Shown here: piece by piece, positions 54,858-61,313 of the stretch
How positions within the stretch are numbered: position 1 is the first letter of the stretch
Layout: each line of letters begins with the position of its first letter
Origin: Simiduia aestuariiviva
GTDB lineage: Bacteria; Pseudomonadota; Gammaproteobacteria; Pseudomonadales; Cellvibrionaceae
Direction: 5' to 3'
NCBI RefSeq assembly: GCF_014192475.1
Contig: NZ_JACHXZ010000004.1
Location: 299,348-363,347 of the forward strand
DNA: 64,000 nt
The notes under the pieces: model-generated
Database searches by the model: none
Told to the model about the DNA's origin: nothing
The model's input: the letters and a program-made list of their open reading frames with translations, nothing else
Made by a program: the position numbers and the translations under genes

Positions 54858-56492
54858 CTAGTGCGCCGCTGGGGGAGAAAGGGGTTGTATCAGCGATTCG
54901 TATAAGACCCGGTCGCGCTGATAGATATCGTTTCGAAAGTAGAGTGTATTGCGACTATCGACCCACGCAGTCCAATACTCGATATGCACAGGTACCGGCG
55001 TTTTTAGCGGCACCGTTTTAGTTACGCCGGACGCCACTAGCTGATCAATTTGTTCCCGAGTCCAGCCCTCCTCTTTCAACAACAGCTCGGCGAGCAGCAG
55101 TGGATCGGCAACCCGAATGCAACCGGAGCTGAAAGCGCGCTGGTGTTTATCAAAGAGCTCTCGCGCCGGGGTGTCGTGCAAGTAGACGTCATGACTATTG
55201 GGAAACATAAACTTTACTTGGCCGAGTGCGTTTAATGGACCCGGCGCCTGCACTAATCGAAAGTTAAAATTTTTCGCGTTTACGGTCGCCCAATCCACAG
55301 TGCTGGGGTCGACAATGTCCTGACTGCCGCCGCGATACACCGTAAAGCCGTACTCGGCAAGATAATTTGGATTCGCTTTAATCTCCGGTAATTTGTCTTG
55401 AATGGCCAGCTTTGCCGGTACTGTCCAGGTGGGATTGAAAACCAAATATCGAATTTTATCGGAGAACACGGGCGTTTTCCGGTAATCACGACCAACGATC
55501 ACTGGCTGTTGCAAAATGCGATCGTCATTTTCAATTACCCGTAGATCAAAGCCTGCAATATTGACCAACAGAAATTTCTTACCCAAATCACTATCGAGCC
55601 AGCGCCAGCGCTCTAAGTTCACCATTATCTGCACAGCGCGCTCAGCGGGCGTCACATTCAACGCTCTAAAGGTTTCCGGGCCGATATCGCCATCTTGTTG
55701 CAGTCCGTGACGACGCTGAAAATTTCGCACCGCTTCAATTAAATCGGCATCTAAACTGCTGCCGGACCACTGGACATCCAAATCGCCCAGCAGTTGCAGA
55801 CGCCGCGCAATATCGGGCAATCTACTGTCGCGACCCTCGCGCTTTATGGAGGGTCGCAGCGAAAATGCCGGCCAGGGCTCAGTTGCAAGTGCGCGCATTT
55901 GAGCGAGCGCATCGATCAAGCGCCGATAGCGGGCTTGCTGAGGCCTCGCGCTATCGAGCACCGTTGCCAGCGCTTGCCCTGCCGCCATTTTTTCTAAAAA
56001 AACCAAGCCCTGATCACTTACCAAGGGCGCGCGCCATTGTTCAGCCACTTGATTGGGATCGGTTTTACCGGCGCTGAGATGATTCACCAGCGTTAAAAAC
56101 CGGTCGCTCAGCAGCAGCTCGGCGTCTAGCAATTCAGTGCTCAGCGCTGCTGGTTCGCGCAGCCACTGAACGAACAGCGCTGCCGAATAATCCTCTGGCA
56201 GTAACCCTTCATTGCCGATGCTATCGATTTCATGGATCAACTGTTTTGCTTGCTCTGTCAATCCATTTTCGGCAACCCACAACGTTTTAAAACCACGGGC
56301 CTGATAAAAGTGAATTAACGCATGGGAGTGGTACAACGGCTGGCCCAGGGCGACGGCAGGAAACCCGGCCTGCCATGCCTCTACACGCTGATAGAGGTCA
56401 TTACTGGCCCATGTACCGGAGGCAAGCACGCAGAGCCACAGGCACGCGACTAACATTCGCTTCACTAATTTTTCCTTGTCTTTAAACATCAT
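54858..56492 (-). CDS. ldtD: L,D-transpeptidase, YcbB/LdtD type
   Basis: 544 residues. A signal/anchor sequence is followed by the YcbB scaffold domain, a peptidoglycan-binding domain (FQRRHGLQQDGDIGPETFRALN) and the YkuD catalytic domain: HDTPARELF...HQRAFSSGCIRV with the active-site Cys. LdtD forms meso-DAP 3-3 cross-links in peptidoglycan and bypasses beta-lactam-sensitive enzymes. It is 7 bases downstream of the GGDEF gene and 13 bases upstream of the M15 gene. E. coli LdtD is somewhat longer (615 residues), so this is a compact version. Confidence 0.92.
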   Translation of the reverse strand: MMFKDKEKLVKRMLVACLWLCVLASGTWASNDLYQRVEAWQAGFPAVALGQPLYHSHALIHFYQARGFKTLWVAENGLTEQAKQLIHEIDSIGNEGLLPEDYSAALFVQWLREPAALSTELLDAELLLSDRFLTLVNHLSAGKTDPNQVAEQWRAPLVSDQGLVFLEKMAAGQALATVLDSARPQQARYRRLIDALAQMRALATEPWPAFSLRPSIKREGRDSRLPDIARRLQLLGDLDVQWSGSSLDADLIEAVRNFQRRHGLQQDGDIGPETFRALNVTPAERAVQIMVNLERWRWLDSDLGKKFLLVNIAGFDLRVIENDDRILQQPVIVGRDYRKTPVFSDKIRYLVFNPTWTVPAKLAIQDKLPEIKANPNYLAEYGFTVYRGGSQDIVDPSTVDWATVNAKNFNFRLVQAPGPLNALGQVKFMFPNSHDVYLHDTPARELFDKHQRAFSSGCIRVADPLLLAELLLKEEGWTREQIDQLVASGVTKTVPLKTPVPVHIEYWTAWVDSRNTLYFRNDIYQRDRVLYESLIQPLSPPAAH

Positions 56493-56498
56493 AGAACG

Positions 56499-57368
56499 TT
56501 ATGGCCGAGGCTCGATAACGGTATTTGGCGGCTCAATGTGTTCACACAGCAAACCGTTTTTTCCGCTTCGCTTAACGCGGTACATCAATTCATCGGCATA
56601 TTTAATGAGCGCGCCAACAGGCAGTTCGGGTTTATGGCAGCTGACCGCACCGATGCTCACTGAGGCTGAGCCAGGAAATTGTTTGAGTCGCTTGTTGAGT
56701 GCACTCTGTAAATTGGTTAACGCCTTTAACGCGGCCGCTTTGTCCGTTTGCGGCAAAATGACAGCGAACTCATCCCCGCCAAGTCGCGCAATGGTATCTA
56801 CCCGGCGCAATGTCTTTTGGCTAGTGACCACAATTTCTTTTAATAGCCTATCACCCAAATTGTGTCCACCCAGTTCGTTGACCGCTTTGAAATCATCAAC
56901 ATCCAAGTAACCTAGGCTTAGGGTTTGATCAAATCGGTGATGGCGCGCCAATTCATCCTCGAGCAGGGCATAGAATTGGCGATTGTTGATTGCCCCAGTC
57001 AGTCCGTCCGTGCGGGCCAGTTGCTGTTCTTTGACGAGTGCCTCCAAAATCAGACTTTGCATGTGGTTAAACAGCAGAAAGAAGCACAGCCTCACCAAGC
57101 CATTCCACAGTGAAATCCAAGGCTCGATTACCGTATGTGAAAGCAACTCAACGCCGTACCACACAGACGCGCAAAGCAAAGCCACCGCCACGCCAATGCG
57201 GTAGCCGAGCCAACGACCCGCCAGCATGACCGGCAACAGATAAAACAGGGAAAACGACAGCGCCACGCCCGTGGCGTAGTCGAGTGCACTAACCACTATC
57301 AAGCTGGAAACAACCAACAACCAGACCATAGATGGCTTTAAGTCAGTCCAATCTTTGGGTGGCCACAC
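56499..57368 (-). CDS. Membrane-bound diguanylate cyclase (GGDEF)
   Basis: 289 residues from a GTG at 57368 with AAGGAG nine bases upstream. Four to five membrane helices (residues 12-105) precede the GGDEF domain: LARTDGLTGAINNRQF, LGYLDVDDFKAVNE and RLGGDEFAVIL. RRVD five residues before GGDEF is an RxxD product-inhibition site, so it is likely an active, feedback-controlled cyclic-di-GMP synthase. No periplasmic sensor domain is present. It heads the ldtD/M15 operon, linking c-di-GMP signalling with cell-wall remodelling (inference). Confidence 0.94.
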   Translation of the reverse strand: MWPPKDWTDLKPSMVWLLVVSSLIVVSALDYATGVALSFSLFYLLPVMLAGRWLGYRIGVAVALLCASVWYGVELLSHTVIEPWISLWNGLVRLCFFLLFNHMQSLILEALVKEQQLARTDGLTGAINNRQFYALLEDELARHHRFDQTLSLGYLDVDDFKAVNELGGHNLGDRLLKEIVVTSQKTLRRVDTIARLGGDEFAVILPQTDKAAALKALTNLQSALNKRLKQFPGSASVSIGAVSCHKPELPVGALIKYADELMYRVKRSGKNGLLCEHIEPPNTVIEPRP

Positions 57369-57496
57369 TGTGCCTACTCCTTGCTAAACCAAACTCTCCC
57401 CTGTTGACTGCCGCGTAAGCGCCTCAGCGCACCCAAGGGCGGGCTATACCCGTTTAATCTACGCGCGATTTACACAACCCGCCAGAGGATATAGAA

Positions 57497-57524
57497 AATA
57501 AAAAAGCCGGCGAACCGGCTTTTA
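57497..57524 (-). terminator. Rho-independent terminator of the motor cluster
   Basis: On the minus strand AAAAGCCGG / CCGGCTTTT with a TTCG tetraloop is followed by more T (TTTTTTATTTTC). It lies about 21 bases after the stop codon of the AgmX-like gene. Confidence 0.88.
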
Positions 57525-57544
57525 GTTTGGCAAATGGAGTCTCC

Positions 57545-58492
57545 TCAGTAGGGCAGGAAGTCAAAGGAGTAATTGAGCGACGTCTGGGTGACATTGCTCG
57601 CCGCAAAGCGAATCAACTTCAGGCGCGACAGAATTTTACTCTCTAGCTCTGGATCATTTAAGTCGCTCGACACTAAGGTCGTGCCACTCACAGACCCATT
57701 GGGCTCAATGACCATTTTGACCACCACCTTGCCCTGTAGCGTGGGGTTTTTGCGCAGTGCGCGGTTGTATATGGCAAAGATAGCGGCTTTGTTTTTGTCC
57801 ATGACGCGGCGAATTTCCTCTTCGCTACGGCCCGACACATCGCGATTGTTTTTACTCGCTTTAACTGCCGTGCCGCCCGCGGCCAATTTGGAATCCACCT
57901 TGGTGGTTTCCCGACCACTCAGTGCCACACCGCCCGTATCCCGACTGACGGCGGCATTGTTGATGCCACCAGATGTGGACTTGGCGCCACTGGTGATCAT
58001 CGAGCGATCTAACTGCTCCGCCTGGGCTGCGCCACGGGTGATATTAGCGCTGGCCACGTCCGATGCATCCAAGGCTTCGCGCATGTCCATCAGGTCGTCC
58101 TGAAATTGCAGCAAGCCTGAACTGGCGGCTTTTTCGCGCGCTTTTGCAACGTCGGGTTTTGGAGGCTCAACCTCTTTAGGCTTTTCCTTGGGTTTGGGTT
58201 CCTCTTTTGGCTTTTCCTTGGGCTCTTCCTTAGGCTTCTCGGGCTCCTTCGGTTTGGGTGCCGGCGCTGGTGCCTTTTTCTCAAGGATGATTTTCGCCAA
58301 CTGGGGCGGTAGCTCTGCCGCCTTTTCACGCGTGATTTCCGGCACGCTAATGAACGGGATCACAACACCAAAGAGTAAAAAAGCCACGCATAGCACGAGC
58401 AATATTTTCTTGTAGCGCTCGTTGTCATGCTCCAGTGAAGACCAGGGCAAGAGCAAACTGGGTGGGATAATGACCTGTCGTTTTGCTAGCAT
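57545..58492 (-). CDS. AgmX/PglI C-terminal-type energy-transducer (TonB-like) protein
   Basis: 315 residues from the ATG at 58492, with AAGGCGGGG upstream. It has a cytoplasmic N-terminus, one membrane helix (KILLVLCVAFLLFGVVIPFI), a Pro/Lys/Glu-rich periplasm-spanning linker (PKPKEPEKPKEEPKEK), and a TonB-like C-terminal domain (RVMDKNKAAIFAIYNRALRK, KVVVKMVIEPNGSVSG), called the AgmX/PglI domain in Myxococcus gliding/motor systems. It would transmit motion from the TolQ/ExbB motor to the outer membrane. It is the last gene of the cluster. Confidence 0.88.
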   Translation of the reverse strand: MLAKRQVIIPPSLLLPWSSLEHDNERYKKILLVLCVAFLLFGVVIPFISVPEITREKAAELPPQLAKIILEKKAPAPAPKPKEPEKPKEEPKEKPKEEPKPKEKPKEVEPPKPDVAKAREKAASSGLLQFQDDLMDMREALDASDVASANITRGAAQAEQLDRSMITSGAKSTSGGINNAAVSRDTGGVALSGRETTKVDSKLAAGGTAVKASKNNRDVSGRSEEEIRRVMDKNKAAIFAIYNRALRKNPTLQGKVVVKMVIEPNGSVSGTTLVSSDLNDPELESKILSRLKLIRFAASNVTQTSLNYSFDFLPY

Positions 58493-58502
58493 AATCCCCG
58501 CC

Positions 58503-59021
58503 TTAAGTTTCCGTTTCCGCATCTTCACTGGCTGCTTTAGACACAGCCAATGCGATATTGCGGTATTCGTTTTCGGCGCAGGTTGCCATGACTTTTTTCA
58601 GCAAGGTGTAGGGTATGTCCTTGTCGCCCATAATCGTTACGGCGCGCCCTTGCAATTGTTCTTCGGGAGTCAATGGCCGCGCATTAGCGCTCAAAAATTT
58701 GAGCTCTTGCGCCAGCGCTGGAATATTGTTTCCCGCTTCCGCCATCACCGCGTCAACTTTGGCGATGGGCCGCCCGCCCACCAAGACATCAGTAGCATTC
58801 ACACGCACCACAACAGTCGTATCGGGCATGGTCTCTGCGGTGGATGTCGGTAGCGTAATGGTTTTATCGGTCTGCAAAACTTCAACGTCAGAGGAATTTA
58901 CCAACAGAAAGAACACCAAGATGGTGAAAATATCCATCAGCGACACCAAATTCAGTTTGGATTGGTTCTTCGTGCGCTTGTGGTGTTTTGCCATGCGCTT
59001 CGCGCGGAGTGATTGCTTCAT
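58503..59021 (-). CDS. Biopolymer-transport ExbD/TolR family protein (second)
   Basis: 172 residues. After a basic N-terminus, a single helix LNLVSLMDIFTILVFFLLVN carries the proton-channel Asp, and a periplasmic domain follows. ExbD/TolR proteins form the ion-conducting pore with ExbB/TolQ. It is longer than typical ExbD (about 140) in the periplasmic part. The start overlaps the end of the other ExbD gene by 4 bases. Confidence 0.92.
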   Translation of the reverse strand: MKQSLRAKRMAKHHKRTKNQSKLNLVSLMDIFTILVFFLLVNSSDVEVLQTDKTITLPTSTAETMPDTTVVVRVNATDVLVGGRPIAKVDAVMAEAGNNIPALAQELKFLSANARPLTPEEQLQGRAVTIMGDKDIPYTLLKKVMATCAENEYRNIALAVSKAASEDAETET

Positions 59022-59572
59022 GGCGCCGTCCCTCCCTCGACAACTGGGGTCGCATCAAAACCGATATTGCTCGGCGCGTCGCCCAGGGAAACATCGGGGA
59101 ATAATTCAGCATCCACTTCACTGGCGGCCAAGACCGCTTTAAATGAACGCACGGTATCCATCACCGATACCAGTGTTTGATAATCCGTGTCTTTTCGCGA
59201 TAGCACCACAATGTCTCGCTTTTCCTGCCCCAATTCAGCTAAGCGTGCCTTTACCGCTTGTAGAATTTCCGACAGGGTTTGGTAGTCCTGTTCTCCCGTC
59301 GTTAGCGCGGGAATGCTGCGCAACTTGCGGCCAGCCGGCTGATTGACCACAAAGCCCTCCGGGTAGATCACCACCTCCAGTGTGTACTGGTCTGGTGTGT
59401 CCGGCGTAGAGGCTGGGTCTGAAGCTAGGTCGGGCAGCTTTAGATCGAGAACGGTAATGTGCGAGAACACCATAGAGAGCAGCAAAACGGGCACCAACAC
59501 AATCATGAGGTTCATGAACGACGTAATGTCGAGTTCGGCCTCCGGCTTGTGTCTGTGTTTGTGTCTCAACAT
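59018..59572 (-). CDS. Biopolymer-transport ExbD/TolR family protein (first)
   Basis: 184 residues. KPEAELDITSFMNLMIVLVPVLLLS gives the short cytoplasmic N-terminus and the helix with a conserved Asp (ELDITSF). A periplasmic domain follows, with QDYQTLSEILQAVKARL and RDIVVLSRKDTDYQTL. Two different ExbD subunits beside one ExbB are typical of AglQRS-like motors in Myxococcus. It follows the ExbB gene after 54 bases. Confidence 0.92.
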   Translation of the reverse strand: MLRHKHRHKPEAELDITSFMNLMIVLVPVLLLSMVFSHITVLDLKLPDLASDPASTPDTPDQYTLEVVIYPEGFVVNQPAGRKLRSIPALTTGEQDYQTLSEILQAVKARLAELGQEKRDIVVLSRKDTDYQTLVSVMDTVRSFKAVLAASEVDAELFPDVSLGDAPSNIGFDATPVVEGGTAP

Positions 59573-59626
59573 GAGTAAACCTTTTTGTCAGTGTTCAGTG
59601 TGTGCGCGTGGCCGTGCCTGCGCTGA

Positions 59627-60298
59627 TTACTGAGAAGCATCCTGGGTGCGCGTCTTGGTCGCCACAGCCCGAGCACTGGCCATCAGGTTCAAACATTTCA
59701 CACCGGCCATCTCCAGGCTATCGACGATTTCCGTCGTTTTCGTTTGCAGCATGGCGTGCAGCAGCAGGAGTGGAATTGCGGCAATCAACCCAAAGGCGGT
59801 GGTGTTCATCGCCACTGAAATGGATTGCGACAGCAAGGTCGCTTTTTCAGTGGGGTCGGCATTTGCGACTGCGGTAAAGGCGGCAATCAAACCAATAATG
59901 GTGCCCAACAAGCCCAATAATGTGGCGATGTTTGCCAGCGTAGCGAGGTAGGGTGTGCGCTTTTCCAAGCGCGGTACCGCTTCCATGACGCCCTCTTCCA
60001 TCGCAAGCTCAATGTCATCGCGACGCTGGGACTCGGCCATACGTGCGACGCCGGATGCAACCATGCGGGCTACCGGCGCATCTTCACTATTGCCCATGGC
60101 AACCACCTTTTTGTACTCCCCCTTAGACAGCATTGGCAGGATGCGATCAAAGGCGCGTCGATTACTGATTTTGGCGTGGGTTAAAAATAACCATCGCTCC
60201 AAAGCAATGGCCAAACCCACCACCAGCACGAAGGAAATGGGGTACATAAAAGGTCCACCTTCTTGAAAGAAGCGGACGATGGTGTTGATGAAATCCAT
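59627..60298 (-). CDS. MotA/TolQ/ExbB proton-channel family protein
   Basis: 223 residues, with three membrane helices: MYPISFVLVVGLAIALERWLF, LATLANIATLLGLLGTIIGLI and MNTTAFGLIAAIPLLLL. The Thr-rich third helix (NTTAFGL) is the standard TolQ/ExbB ion-path helix. It forms the proton-driven stator with the two ExbD proteins. Confidence 0.93.
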   Translation of the reverse strand: MDFINTIVRFFQEGGPFMYPISFVLVVGLAIALERWLFLTHAKISNRRAFDRILPMLSKGEYKKVVAMGNSEDAPVARMVASGVARMAESQRRDDIELAMEEGVMEAVPRLEKRTPYLATLANIATLLGLLGTIIGLIAAFTAVANADPTEKATLLSQSISVAMNTTAFGLIAAIPLLLLHAMLQTKTTEIVDSLEMAGVKCLNLMASARAVATKTRTQDASQ

Positions 60299-60321
60299 GT
60301 GATATTCCTCGGTTCTAAAAC

Positions 60322-60609
60322 TCAGTGTTCAACAATGGTTGGACTTTTGGTATTGGGTAATAAGGTTTCTATGGCATCTATTTCGCGCTGCAGCTCGGTG
60401 CGATCAACCAACTTGAAGACATCCGATAGGGCTGAATCCATATTACCCTGTAGGGTGTCACTGCGCTGTGCATTCTGCCAAGGAATGATATACAGCACCT
60501 TGGGTTGCTCCTGATTGCCGGTCACGGTAGTGCCCAAGGTTACGTCTTGGGCAAATGCGAAATCAGAGCCACAAATGGCCAGTAAAAGAATCGGTAGCCA
60601 AGGGTTCAT
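60322..60609 (-). CDS. Small exported protein of the motor cluster
   Basis: 95 residues with a signal peptide (MNPWLPILLLAICGSDFAFAQ). The mature part contains VLYIIPWQNAQRSDTLQGN and LQREIDAIETLL, predicted helical. No known family is recognised. It overlaps the TPR lipoprotein gene by 4 bases and is 23 bases upstream of the ExbB gene, so it is a fixed member of the operon and may be a periplasmic accessory factor. Confidence 0.75.
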   Translation of the reverse strand: MNPWLPILLLAICGSDFAFAQDVTLGTTVTGNQEQPKVLYIIPWQNAQRSDTLQGNMDSALSDVFKLVDRTELQREIDAIETLLPNTKSPTIVEH

Positions 60610-61313
60610 GGGGCCTCCACAGGCGTTGTTTCCAGCTCTGACGACGGCGCTGGCAGTCGGCGTTCCAAATCCACAATCCAGGCCGTAACCAAGCGATCTG
60701 GCTGCTCTTGCAACGCCTGATACGCCTGATAACTCGCCAGCGCCTCGTGTAGTCGACCCATGTAGAGATCGTACAGAATGCCTAAATTTCTATGGCTGTC
60801 AGCGTGATCGGGCCATATATTCAGCGCTTGTTTATAGAGCGTTTCCGCGCCGCTAAAGTCGCCCTGTTCACGCTTGAGTACCGCCAGCGCATTGTAGGCG
60901 TAGATATTTTTGTCGTTGACGGCAATGGCGTTTTGAAATCGCAACATCGCTTCGGCAGGCCGATTGAGCTGATGATAAACGCGCCCTAGATTGTAGTAGA
61001 TGCCCGAGTATTCCGGCGCCTGCGCAATGGCTTGCAATAATAAGGGTTCCGCCTTACCCCACGCCTGTTCCGCCATGGCTTCATTGGCCTTCAACAGCAG
61101 CGCTCGCGCAGCCGGGTCATCGGGCTCGGGCTGCGCCGCATAGGGGTTGGGTGTCACTGGGCGCGGGGCTGCGGGCGTGGCGCTGTCGGGCGTGGCGCTG
61201 TCGGGCGCTTCCGTGGGCGCGGCGGTGTCCACCGTTTCGGGCTGCGGCTTTGGCGTCGCACAGGCTGTTAATAGCAGCAACAGGCCGATACCGAGATACT
61301 TAGTGCAGGGCAT
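60606..61313 (-). CDS. TPR-repeat outer-membrane lipoprotein
   Basis: 235 residues. The signal ends in lipobox LLTAC (Cys18). A Pro/Thr/Ala-rich spacer (about 20-65) is followed by three to four TPR units: NEAMAEQAWGKAEPLLLQAIAQ, YNLGRVYHQLNRPAEAMLRFQ and AYNALAVLKREQGDFSGAE in parts. TPR lipoproteins of this type resemble AglT-like or PilF-like scaffolds. It overlaps the large TPR gene by 14 bases. Confidence 0.88.
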   Translation of the reverse strand: MPCTKYLGIGLLLLLTACATPKPQPETVDTAAPTEAPDSATPDSATPAAPRPVTPNPYAAQPEPDDPAARALLLKANEAMAEQAWGKAEPLLLQAIAQAPEYSGIYYNLGRVYHQLNRPAEAMLRFQNAIAVNDKNIYAYNALAVLKREQGDFSGAETLYKQALNIWPDHADSHRNLGILYDLYMGRLHEALASYQAYQALQEQPDRLVTAWIVDLERRLPAPSSELETTPVEAP

